Positions 1 to 5,164 of a stretch of DNA of 5,164 nt are shown piece by piece (the first letter of the stretch is position 1; each line of letters begins with the position of its first letter). Position numbers and translations under genes: made by a program. The DNA comes from an uncultured Lysobacter sp. GTDB lineage: Bacteria > Pseudomonadota > Gammaproteobacteria > Xanthomonadales > Xanthomonadaceae. The stretch spans positions 1-5,164 of the forward strand of contig CALTXS010000094.1 in assembly GCA_943913335.1 (NCBI GenBank), in the 5' to 3' direction. The notes beneath the pieces were generated by a model. The model saw nothing but the letters and a program-made list of their open reading frames with translations. It did not search any database and was not told the origin of the DNA.

Positions 1-161
1 GGAGCGGTATCCGCTGCCGGCGCTTCAATCTTGACGTCGACCTTTTCCGGCATATCGCTACCGGAGTCGGACTTCTGCATCGCCATAAAGAGTGCCAATG
101 CAGCGACGACCGCTACAATGATGATCACAATCCACTTGCCGCTGCCTGAAGATTCAGCCAT
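1..161 (-). CDS. small single-pass membrane protein, C-terminus cut by window edge
   Basis: Leftward reading frame starting at ATG 161-159 and still open at base 1, giving 53 visible residues. An AGAGG ribosome binding site lies 9 bases upstream (complement of 171-175), which supports this start. The protein begins with a short Ser/Gly-rich stretch (residues 3-8), then one strongly hydrophobic segment from Trp10 to about Met28 (rich in Ile, Val and Ala). A polar tail follows with Lys/Asp/Ser and then an Ala/Pro-rich acidic run. This looks like an N-terminal membrane anchor with the remainder outside the membrane. The lack of positive charge apart from Lys9 before the segment, and Lys30 after it, leaves orientation uncertain. 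I do not recognise the family and cannot give a function. It is transcribed divergently from the DUF1993 gene across a gap of 104 bases. Confidence 0.7.
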   Translation of the reverse strand, partial: MAESSGSGKWIVIIIVAVVAALALFMAMQKSDSGSDMPEKVDVKIEAPAADTA

Positions 162-166
162 TTTTG

Positions 167-194
167 TTGACCTCTATTGGAGTTTCAATGGAAT
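167..194 (+). promoter_or_regulatory. possible sigma70-type promoter for the DUF1993 unit
   Basis: In the 104-base gap between the two divergent genes there is a TTGACC (167-172, five of six bases matching the -35 consensus). A 16-base spacer then leads to TGGAAT (189-194, four of six matching the -10). It would leave a leader of roughly 65 bases before the ATG at 266. An alternative pair, TTGGAG (177-182) and CATAAC (201-206), is weaker. This is a consensus match by eye only. Confidence 0.25.
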
Positions 195-265
195 TTCGAC
201 CATAACAAAGGCAACGTGAAGACTTCATCATCGTTCCCGACGATTTCTATCAAGAGACACCCCGC

Positions 266-787
266 ATGCAAACCATTGCTGAAATCAAATCCCTGCTCCT
301 TTCGCGCTTCAATGTCCTTGAGCGCCTTGTCGATGCGGGGGCTGCCCACTTCGCCGGCAACGAACAGGCCCTGCTCTCCGCCAAATTAGCCGATGACATG
401 TGGGACTTCGGCAGCCAGATCACTGCCGCCTGCACACCGGCTCAGGGCTTTGCTCAATGGAGCGCCGGCGAACCCATCGTCAACTGGCCGCGCGGTGTCG
501 AGTCCTTAGCGCAAGCCAAGGAAATCATCAGTGCACCCAAGGCCCTAATCGAAGGCATTACCGCCGGCGAGGACATCCTGACCACCGACAAGCGCATCGG
601 CATGGGGCCGACGCGCCACGCGATGTTGCCGGGCGCAGATTACGTTCGCGACTATGTCATCCCGAACGTGTATTTTCACATGGCCGCTGCATACATGATT
701 CTGCGCAATCAAGGCGTCAGCCTCAGCAAGAATGACTGGCTCGCCTATCTGGGACCCTACGTCCGTCCGAATGCAGCGGCAGAGTAA
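266..787 (+). CDS. DUF1993 family protein
   Basis: A 173-residue protein that matches the DUF1993 family in length and layout; the family is thought to be distantly related to DinB-like four-helix-bundle proteins. Visible family marks are the helical LADDM segment (residues 41-45), followed by an Ala/Cys-rich helix (about 53-60) and the weakly conserved E-x-x-x-x-WP region (69-75). The most diagnostic C-terminal part is PNVYFHMAAAYMILRNQGV (133-151), then the LSKNDWLAYLG end. There is no signal peptide or membrane segment, so it is probably cytoplasmic. AAGAGA at 252-257 sits 8 bases before the ATG and supports the start. The biochemical role of the family is unknown. His138 in the YFH motif is a candidate metal ligand by analogy with DinB proteins, which is inference. 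The next gene follows after 10 bases, so the two are probably cotranscribed. Confidence 0.85.
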   Translation: MQTIAEIKSLLLSRFNVLERLVDAGAAHFAGNEQALLSAKLADDMWDFGSQITAACTPAQGFAQWSAGEPIVNWPRGVESLAQAKEIISAPKALIEGITAGEDILTTDKRIGMGPTRHAMLPGADYVRDYVIPNVYFHMAAAYMILRNQGVSLSKNDWLAYLGPYVRPNAAAE

Positions 788-797
788 GGCATAAAAC

Positions 798-1388
798 ATG
801 ACCCTAGATAACGCGTTAAAACTCACAGTCCCTGCGCTGTGGCTAGTGTTCTGTGCGTACTGGTGGATCCGGTCGCGCAACCAGAAATCGGCTCGCGTTG
901 CGGAACCGTGGCTCACCCGCTTTTTGCGACATTGGCTGCCGCTTGGCGCTGCCATCGTGCTAATTGCAGGACCGGGTGATTGGTTCGGCCACTCGCTGCT
1001 GCGCGAGCAGTTCTTGCCTCACACCACTCTGGTGTATGCGATCGGAGTGCTGGTGATGCTGGCCGGACTGATCCTGGCCATCTGGGCGCGCCGCACCTTG
1101 GGACGCAACTGGAGCGCTAACGTGCAGATCAAACAGGATCACGAGCTCGTGACCGACGGCCCCTACGCCACCGTGCGCCATCCGATTTATACCGCGCTGA
1201 TTCTGATGTTTATCGGCAACGCGATTGTCGTAGGCGACGTGCGCGCCATTCTGGGTGTGCTCATTGTCTGGGCCTCATTCGCGGTGAAATCCCGACGCGA
1301 AGAGCAGTTCATGCTGTCCGAGTTTGGCGAGCCCTATGCTCAATACCGCCAACGGACCGGAGGCATCTGGCCACGTCTATTTCACTGA
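798..1388 (+). CDS. isoprenylcysteine carboxyl methyltransferase-like (ICMT/PEMT family) membrane protein
   Basis: A 196-residue integral membrane protein of the ICMT/phospholipid methyltransferase superfamily. Hydrophobic segments lie at about residues 8-24, 45-60, 76-96 and 130-163, the last probably a helical hairpin. The C-terminal half carries the family hallmark GPYATVRHPIYT (121-132), whose RHP helps bind S-adenosylmethionine. It also has the downstream RREEQFML (166-173), with its Glu pair, and the EPYAQYRQR stretch (178-186). RRTLGRNWS (98-106) before the motif is also typical. Bacterial members have mostly unknown substrates (small molecules, lipids or isoprenoid-type acceptors), so no specific reaction can be assigned. 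The ATG at 798 begins 10 bases after the DUF1993 stop with only a weak AAGG upstream, consistent with cotranscription and perhaps translational reinitiation. Confidence 0.88.
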   Translation: MTLDNALKLTVPALWLVFCAYWWIRSRNQKSARVAEPWLTRFLRHWLPLGAAIVLIAGPGDWFGHSLLREQFLPHTTLVYAIGVLVMLAGLILAIWARRTLGRNWSANVQIKQDHELVTDGPYATVRHPIYTALILMFIGNAIVVGDVRAILGVLIVWASFAVKSRREEQFMLSEFGEPYAQYRQRTGGIWPRLFH

Positions 1389-1533
1389 CGCGGCCGGGAA
1401 TAACACGATCGGCCCGGTAGCACTGCATCTACGACGGGACTGGCGGATGACTTCTGTTTCCGGACTGAATTTTCCTTGAAGTAATTCCGGCCAAGTCTTG
1501 CGGCATGCAAAGCCTTGCCCGATACTCGTTGAC
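1389..1533. other. intergenic region upstream of the PP2C-like gene
   Basis: This 145-base stretch separates the methyltransferase from the PP2C-like gene. It holds an interrupted inverted repeat, CCGGACTGAATT (1460-1471) against AATTCCGG (1483-1490). The arms pair over 8 bases with a 4-base bulge and an 11-base loop. A short CCGGG...CCCGG dyad also lies just after the stop of the upstream gene. Neither is followed by a run of T, so no intrinsic terminator is supported. No convincing -35/-10 pair was found. Confidence 0.4.
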
Positions 1534-2184
1534 ATGATCGAAATTGGCCACCTCGCCCATCCCGGCACGCAGCACGGCAGCAACTTGTGCACCTATCATT
1601 GCGATAATGCACTTGGCGCCTGGATGATTCTTGACGGCATCGGTGGCGAAGGCAGCGCCGAGTTCGCCGCCGTGGCCGCACGCGATGAATTAAGCCGCAA
1701 CTTGCGGCAAGGGCTGAACGCCGAACAGGCCATTCGCGCCGCCGATAAGGCCGTTCATGCACTACCCAAGCGCGGTACCGGACATGCCAGCGGCACCGGC
1801 TGTCTACTGCTACAGAGCCAAGGACCCAATCTGGTGCTGAACTGGGTCGGCGCAGCGCAAGCCTTCGCCATTGAGCAACGCACGGATGCCTTAAGCGAGC
1901 TCACCGCAGAACGCGGACAACTGGCAGCCGGCAGTCGCACCAAAGCCTTGGGTGTGACGGACTCCGCTCGCTTGCCGATTGCCGAGTGCGTGGTGCCGAG
2001 CGCAGATTACTCGCGGGTGCTGCTGGCCAGCGAACCGGTCCATACCCTGGTCGGCGCCGAACGGATCCGTGAAATTCTTGCGGACAAGGAAATTTCGGCG
2101 CAGGAAATGGCCGATACACTGATCTTTGAATCACTCGAAGCCGGCACCGAAGACGCAGTCGCCGTGATCGTTCTAAAGCTTTAA
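1534..2184 (+). CDS. degenerate PP2C-type protein (possible pseudophosphatase)
   Basis: A 216-residue protein whose motifs follow the PP2C/PPM serine/threonine phosphatase fold in order. The N-terminal GTQHGSNLC (11-19) aligns with GxxRxxNED. ILDGIGGEGSAEFAA (32-46) aligns with the DGMGGH motif. Then come SGTGCLLL (86-93), WVGAAQAF (104-111, for VGDSRAY), LTAERG (123-128, for LTRDHS), ALG (138-140), LLASEPV (163-169, for LLCSDGL) and the C-terminal EDAVAVIV (206-213, for DNITVIV). Asp34 and Asp207 are kept. The Arg and the Glu-Asp of the first motif, the Asp-Ser-Arg of VGDSR and the Asp of SDGL are replaced (by His, Leu-Cys, Ala-Ala-Gln and Glu). Catalysis is therefore doubtful; a binding or regulatory role is inferred. 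The ATG at 1534 is chosen because family members start just before this first strand; a TTG at 1498 would add 12 residues. Neither has a clear Shine-Dalgarno. No partner kinase is in the window. Confidence 0.75.
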   Translation: MIEIGHLAHPGTQHGSNLCTYHCDNALGAWMILDGIGGEGSAEFAAVAARDELSRNLRQGLNAEQAIRAADKAVHALPKRGTGHASGTGCLLLQSQGPNLVLNWVGAAQAFAIEQRTDALSELTAERGQLAAGSRTKALGVTDSARLPIAECVVPSADYSRVLLASEPVHTLVGAERIREILADKEISAQEMADTLIFESLEAGTEDAVAVIVLKL

Positions 2185-2198
2185 GAAAGCACCCGCGC

Positions 2199-2912
2199 TT
2201 ACGCGAGCCGATCCCAAACGGTATTGCCACCGGTTGCTTTGCGCACCCGTTCGAGCACGACATCGTGCGCGGCCTGATCGGCTGCCGATGCGCTAAATAG
2301 CGGACGCGGCTTCTGATCGGCATTGGCATAAGCCGATTGCGTGCGGGAGCTGGTCGACCCCACATCAAAGCCAAGGTCGGACTGGCCACTGGTGAGTGCG
2401 AGATAGACTTCGGTCAGCAGTTGGGCGTCGAGCAAGGCACCGTGGCCCATGCGCTCGCGCTCATCGGTACTGATACCAAAGCGTTTACAGAGTGCATCCA
2501 GGCTGACACGTCCCTGCACGGTCTGCTTGGCCAGTCGCACGGTGTCGGTGATCTTACACAACTCGGAGATCGAGCCGTAGCGATCACGATCGCCCAGCAA
2601 TCCGAGTTCGTAATCAATAAAGCCAACGTCAAACTTGGCGTTATGGATCAGAAGTTCCGCACCTTCGACAAAGTCGAGGAACCCATCGACGATTTCAGCG
2701 AACACGGGTTTATCGGCCAGAAAATCGAGGCTCAAACCCGTGACTTGCTGCGCACCCTCCTCGAAGTCGCGATCCGGCCGAACATACTGATGGTAGGTGC
2801 GACCTGTCGACTTGCGATTGATCAGTTCAACGCAACCGATTTCGACAATGCGATTGCCGTTGCGCCATTCCAGACCGGTGGTTTCAGTATCAAGTACGAC
2901 TTGGCGTGCCAT
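2199..2912 (-). CDS. dnaQ: DNA polymerase III epsilon subunit (proofreading 3'-5' exonuclease)
   Basis: A 237-residue protein, close to the 243 of E. coli DnaQ. It removes misincorporated nucleotides at the replication fork as part of the Pol III core. All DEDDh exonuclease motifs are present: Exo I VLDTETTGL with Asp8 and Glu10; Exo II LLIHNAKFD with Asp95; Exo III epsilon HGALLDAQLL with His157 and Asp162. SLDALCKRFGI (137-147) is also typical of epsilon. After the exonuclease domain (to about residue 175) comes a polar Ser/Gln-rich linker (about 183-202) and a short C-terminal segment, the position where epsilon binds the alpha polymerase subunit. The start is fixed by a strong TAAGGAG five bases upstream. 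It is the last gene of a leftward operon behind rnhA, in contrast to E. coli where rnhA and dnaQ diverge, and it ends 14 bases from the convergent PP2C-like gene. Confidence 0.97.
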   Translation of the reverse strand: MARQVVLDTETTGLEWRNGNRIVEIGCVELINRKSTGRTYHQYVRPDRDFEEGAQQVTGLSLDFLADKPVFAEIVDGFLDFVEGAELLIHNAKFDVGFIDYELGLLGDRDRYGSISELCKITDTVRLAKQTVQGRVSLDALCKRFGISTDERERMGHGALLDAQLLTEVYLALTSGQSDLGFDVGSTSSRTQSAYANADQKPRPLFSASAADQAAHDVVLERVRKATGGNTVWDRLA

Positions 2913-2917
2913 GGGTG

Positions 2918-2924
2918 CTCCTTA
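2918..2924 (-). promoter_or_regulatory. dnaQ Shine-Dalgarno containing the rnhA stop codon
   Basis: On the minus strand TAAGGAG lies five bases before the dnaQ ATG (2912-2910). Its TAA is the rnhA stop codon (2924-2922). A ribosome finishing rnhA therefore terminates on the dnaQ binding site, a layout that favours translational coupling of the two genes. Confidence 0.8.
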
Positions 2925-3389
2925 AGCCGTCGCGCGCATTTGAGTGATGGCATCACGGGCCAACGCATCGCAACGTTCATTCTCAGGATGATTGGAATGC
3001 CCTTTCACCCAATGCCACCGCACATGATGCATCGCGGCGGCGGCCGATAGTCGTTGCCACAGATCCTTATTCTTAACCGGCTGCCCGGCGGCGGTTCGCC
3101 AGTTCTTGCGAATCCAACCCGGCATCCATTCGGTAATGCCCTGACGCACATATTGCGAGTCCGTGGTCAGATCAATATCGCAAGGTTCCTTTAGTGACTC
3201 AAGCGCCACGATGGCAGCCATCAGCTCCATGCGATTGTTGGTGGTGTCTGGCTCTGCGCCCTGCAGCTCGCGCTCGTGCGGACCAAAGCGCAAGATCGCG
3301 CCCCAACCGCCCGGACCGGGATTGCCGGAGCATGCGCCATCGGTAAAAATTTCAACTATCTTGCGCGGCGCGCCAGTATCCGAACTCAT
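2922..3389 (-). CDS. rnhA: ribonuclease HI
   Basis: A 155-residue protein, the same length as E. coli RNase HI. It degrades the RNA strand of RNA-DNA hybrids (R-loops, primer remnants) in a Mg-dependent reaction in the cytoplasm. The four carboxylates of the active site are visible: Asp17 in [17 protein letters not shown], Glu55 in NNRMELMAA, Asp77 in LTTDSQYV, and Asp141 in ERCDALA. The catalytic-loop His131 in KGHSNHPEN is also present. All sit seven residues later than in E. coli because of a slightly longer N-terminus ([10 protein letters not shown]). The basic/Trp-rich handle region typical of bacterial RNase HI ([14 protein letters not shown], 85-98) is present. The start ATG overlaps the stop of the upstream methyltransferase gene as ATGA, with no clear Shine-Dalgarno of its own, so its translation probably depends on the upstream gene. 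Confidence 0.97.
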   Translation of the reverse strand: MSSDTGAPRKIVEIFTDGACSGNPGPGGWGAILRFGPHERELQGAEPDTTNNRMELMAAIVALESLKEPCDIDLTTDSQYVRQGITEWMPGWIRKNWRTAAGQPVKNKDLWQRLSAAAAMHHVRWHWVKGHSNHPENERCDALARDAITQMRATA

Positions 3390-4198
3390 GTCGACAGTTT
3401 AGCAGGCTGCCAAACGACTGCCGAGCGAAACGGCGTTCCGGGAATACGTGCCACCGTGCGTTTGCACGCAGTGACTGTCAACACGGCGCGGAACCGATCC
3501 AGCGTTTCGGTTTGGGTACTGTCCTGCAATGCCCTCAACTCGACATCGGGTGAGGTCAGCGAACTCAATCGCCAATGCGGTCCCAGCCAACGCGTCGCCA
3601 TATCGTCAGGCCCAAAGCCCGCGGTCACTAATGCTTGCCGCCACCGTGCAGCTCTCATGGAGTGCACGCCGTACGCTCGGGCCCGAAGGCGGAACGGGCT
3701 AATGGGATTCAACATGCTGACCCACAGTACGCCGCCGGGCCGCAACACCCGATGCGCCTCACGAAATAGATGCGACCACTCGATTCCGAGCTCGGTGACG
3801 TGCTGAATGACTACCGCGTTGAGACTGTCGGAGGCCAAAGGCAATGGCAGCGCACCGCGGAACGCCCCACCAAACTGCAACAGGGGCACGCGCTCGGCGG
3901 GCGCCGAAGCGGCCTTCGAATTCAGCGGAAATTCAGCAAATTCGGCGCATGAGTCGGCTTGCGGCTCCGACTCGATATTCAGGAAACTAACCGTACCGTG
4001 CAATTCGATGCCGTATGGTCTGCTGGGCGAGGCGATTGCCGGCAATCCCATCCATAGCCACGGACCCGCTGGCTGCGCGCTCAAAACGGACTCCAGGGCC
4101 TGCGACTCGCTCACCAACAGCTGTTGACCCACCTCGGCCCCAAACCATTCGGATGGGGATTTTAGAGTATGTCCGTTCAGCTTTGACTTGACGGGCAT
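3386..4198 (-). CDS. YafS-like class I SAM-dependent methyltransferase
   Basis: A 270-residue protein, by position and motifs the counterpart of E. coli yafS, between gloB and rnhA. The central part fits the Methyltransf_11 type: [22 protein letters not shown] (residues 115-136, the acidic post-strand region), then [19 protein letters not shown] (142-160) and [12 protein letters not shown] (161-172). The NP-x-S after the PGG strand is characteristic of this subfamily. The usual glycine-rich SAM loop is degenerate (WLWMGLPA, 47-54), as I recall for relatives. The substrate is unknown. I choose the ATG at 4198 rather than the one 10 codons upstream (4228): GGAGAGG lies six bases before it, while the upstream ATG has no Shine-Dalgarno and would abut the gloB start codon. 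It is the first gene of the operon leading to rnhA and dnaQ. There is no signal peptide, so it is likely cytoplasmic. Confidence 0.85.
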   Translation of the reverse strand: MPVKSKLNGHTLKSPSEWFGAEVGQQLLVSESQALESVLSAQPAGPWLWMGLPAIASPSRPYGIELHGTVSFLNIESEPQADSCAEFAEFPLNSKAASAPAERVPLLQFGGAFRGALPLPLASDSLNAVVIQHVTELGIEWSHLFREAHRVLRPGGVLWVSMLNPISPFRLRARAYGVHSMRAARWRQALVTAGFGPDDMATRWLGPHWRLSSLTSPDVELRALQDSTQTETLDRFRAVLTVTACKRTVARIPGTPFRSAVVWQPAKLST

Positions 4199-4204
4199 TC
4201 GCCG

Positions 4205-4211
4205 CCTCTCC
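4205..4211 (-). promoter_or_regulatory. Shine-Dalgarno deciding the methyltransferase start
   Basis: GGAGAGG on the minus strand is six bases upstream of the ATG at 4198-4196. It is a much better site than anything before the upstream in-frame ATG at 4228, so the shorter protein is preferred. Confidence 0.7.
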
Positions 4212-4222
4212 ACAGTGTCCGA

Positions 4223-4984
4223 ATGCATTTTACTGCCGTTCGGGCGCTGACCGACAATTATGTCTGGTTGGCGCGATGCGGTGCCGAGGGTCCGATCCTG
4301 ATTGTGGACCCCGGTGTGGCCGAGCCGGTACTGGCCGAGCTAGCACCCGCCGAGGTGCCCACCGCGATCTTACTCACTCACCACCATCCTGACCATATCG
4401 GCGGGGTGGCGGAACTGCGCGCCCGCTTTCCGGACCTGCGAGTGATCGGTCCGCATGACCCGCGCATTCCTGCGACCGAGCGCGTCAGCCCCGGCGAGCA
4501 CATCGAAATCGATGATTGCCGTTTTGAAGTGCTGGAGCTGTCGGCGCATACCCTGAGTCATATCGGGTTCTTCGGGCACGGTGCCCTGCTCTGCGGCGAT
4601 GCACTGTTCTCGCTCGGTTGCGGTCGCCTCTTCGAAGGCAGCCCCGACGATCTGCATCGTGTCATGCAGACCATTAGACAACTGCCGCCCGCAACGCAGG
4701 TCTATTGCGCCCACGAATACACGCAGGCCAACGCGCGCTTTGCACTGGCGGTAGAACCCGATAACGCCTCATTGCGTGCTTATGTTGATCAAGTTGCGCA
4801 GCTACGGGCACAGGAACAGGCGACGATTCCCACGACCTTGCAGCGTGAGCTCGACTGCAATCCGTTTTTGCGTGCGGACGAACCCCAAGTGGCTGCGACC
4901 ATTGACGCCCACTTCGGTTCGCCCTCCGCCAACGCCGTAGAACGCCTCGGGCGTCTGCGTGCCTGGAAAGATCACTATGTCTAA
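4223..4984 (+). CDS. gloB: hydroxyacylglutathione hydrolase (glyoxalase II)
   Basis: A 253-residue cytoplasmic metallo-beta-lactamase-fold enzyme that hydrolyses S-lactoylglutathione to lactate and glutathione, the second step of methylglyoxal detoxification. The dinuclear metal site is complete: LTHHHPDHIGG with His53, His55, Asp57 and His58; His109; Asp126 in LLCGDALFS; His164 in YCAHEY. GCGRLFEGS (132-140) and the C-terminal DCNPFLR (211-217), which contacts glutathione in the family, mark it as GloB rather than a generic hydrolase. The usual TPGHTxGH around the third histidine is here LSAHTLSH (106-113), a change outside the ligand itself. The start ATG matches the conserved N-terminal LTDNYVW placement. 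It is divergent from the methyltransferase gene with 24 bases between the chosen starts, has no strong Shine-Dalgarno, and overlaps the next gene by 8 bases. Confidence 0.96.
   Translation: MHFTAVRALTDNYVWLARCGAEGPILIVDPGVAEPVLAELAPAEVPTAILLTHHHPDHIGGVAELRARFPDLRVIGPHDPRIPATERVSPGEHIEIDDCRFEVLELSAHTLSHIGFFGHGALLCGDALFSLGCGRLFEGSPDDLHRVMQTIRQLPPATQVYCAHEYTQANARFALAVEPDNASLRAYVDQVAQLRAQEQATIPTTLQRELDCNPFLRADEPQVAATIDAHFGSPSANAVERLGRLRAWKDHYV
4227..4257 (-). promoter_or_regulatory. weak candidate promoter for the methyltransferase-rnhA-dnaQ operon
   Basis: On the minus strand, TAAAAT (complement of 4227-4232, five of six bases matching the -10) is preceded at 19 bases by TTGTCG (complement of 4252-4257, four of six matching the -35). 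It would lie inside the first codons of gloB and give a leader of about 20 bases. The spacer is longer than ideal. A second -10-like CATAAT lies at 4257-4262 without a good -35. Confidence 0.22.
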
Positions 4985-5164
4985 ATTCAGAAGCGCTGTA
5001 CTGAGCGTGCTGGCCCTTGGGGCCATCTTGCCCAACTCCGTCAACGTATCGCCCGTACGCGCCGAATCCGTTACCGGTGTTGAAGTGCTGCACGCTTACC
5101 ACGCCAAAGCAGTCCAACAGGGTTGTACCGGCTCCATCACCGGTCGATGGGTTGCGCATTTTTC
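4977..5164 (+). CDS. unrecognised exported protein, C-terminus cut by window edge
   Basis: Rightward frame from ATG 4977, open to the end of the window, with 62 residues visible. GGAAAG at 4965-4970, six bases upstream, supports the start. The N-terminus has the form of a Sec signal peptide: basic MSKFR, a hydrophobic core (about residues 7-18), then a polar region ending in VRA-ES. The Val-x-Ala suggests cleavage after Ala29. No lipobox cysteine is seen, so a periplasmic or secreted protein is likelier than a lipoprotein. The visible mature part (GVEVLHAYHAKAVQQGCTGS and on) has no motif I recognise. In E. coli the neighbour of gloB at this place is mltD, but the visible residues do not resemble an MltD N-terminus. 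The 8-base overlap with the gloB end, in a different frame, implies cotranscription with gloB. Confidence 0.75.
   Translation, partial: MSKFRSAVLSVLALGAILPNSVNVSPVRAESVTGVEVLHAYHAKAVQQGCTGSITGRWVAHF

Noticed and set aside
1021..1035. Perfect hairpin ACACCA-CTC-TGGTGT
   Set aside because: It lies inside the ICMT-like coding region without a T-run, so it is probably a coincidence of codons.
1498..1533. TTG start adding 12 residues to the PP2C-like protein
   Set aside because: No good ribosome binding site, and PP2C proteins usually start right at the MIEIG-type first strand. Not fully excluded.
1529..1534. Exact -35 consensus TTGACA
   Set aside because: It overlaps the start codon of the PP2C-like gene and no -10 box follows at 16-18 bases.
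1382..1762. A 126-codon leftward frame opposite the PP2C-like gene start
   Set aside because: Its translation is Arg-rich and low in hydrophobic pattern, as expected for an antisense shadow in GC-rich coding DNA.
2337..3050. A 237-codon open frame on the + strand opposite dnaQ and the rnhA end
   Set aside because: It lies almost wholly opposite dnaQ, whose catalytic motifs are all clear on the other strand. The antisense translation has no recognisable motif and no Shine-Dalgarno; a shadow frame.
3276..3806. A 176-codon rightward frame opposite the methyltransferase and rnhA
   Set aside because: Both leftward genes are well supported by family motifs; this frame spans their junction and shows no family signature.
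4199..4228. N-terminal extension of the methyltransferase from the upstream ATG
   Set aside because: No Shine-Dalgarno precedes that ATG, it would abut the gloB start codon, and a strong GGAGAGG serves the ATG at 4198.

Overview
The window looks like an ordinary chromosomal stretch of a moderately GC-rich gammaproteobacterium. The main clue is the block gloB / methyltransferase (yafS-like) / rnhA / dnaQ, which is the same neighbourhood seen in Escherichia coli and many other Gammaproteobacteria. Here the methyltransferase, rnhA and dnaQ are collinear, whereas in E. coli rnhA and dnaQ are divergent. A Xanthomonadales/Lysobacterales-type organism is a reasonable guess but is inference only. I see no tRNA, rRNA, CRISPR array, insertion sequence or phage gene.

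Left part (1-1388): a truncated small single-pass membrane protein is read leftward off the edge. It is divergent from a two-gene rightward unit: a DUF1993 protein (266-787) and, 10 bases later, an isoprenylcysteine carboxyl methyltransferase-like membrane protein (798-1388).

Middle (1389-2184): after a 145-base intergenic stretch comes a rightward PP2C-fold protein. It keeps the overall order of PP2C motifs but has lost several residues needed for metal and phosphate binding, so it may be a pseudophosphatase. It is the most unusual gene here. It converges on dnaQ with only 14 bases between the stop codons.

Right part (2199-5164): a tightly packed leftward operon, methyltransferase > rnhA > dnaQ, joined by a 4-base ATGA overlap and by a Shine-Dalgarno that contains the rnhA stop codon. 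dnaQ encodes the replicative proofreading exonuclease and rnhA encodes RNase HI, so this is genome-maintenance housekeeping. Divergent from it, with starts only 24 bases apart, is gloB (glyoxalase II, methylglyoxal detoxification). gloB overlaps by 8 bases the start of an unrecognised exported protein that runs off the right edge.

No convincing new multi-gene system is visible. The degenerate PP2C protein and the unknown exported protein after gloB deserve a second look.
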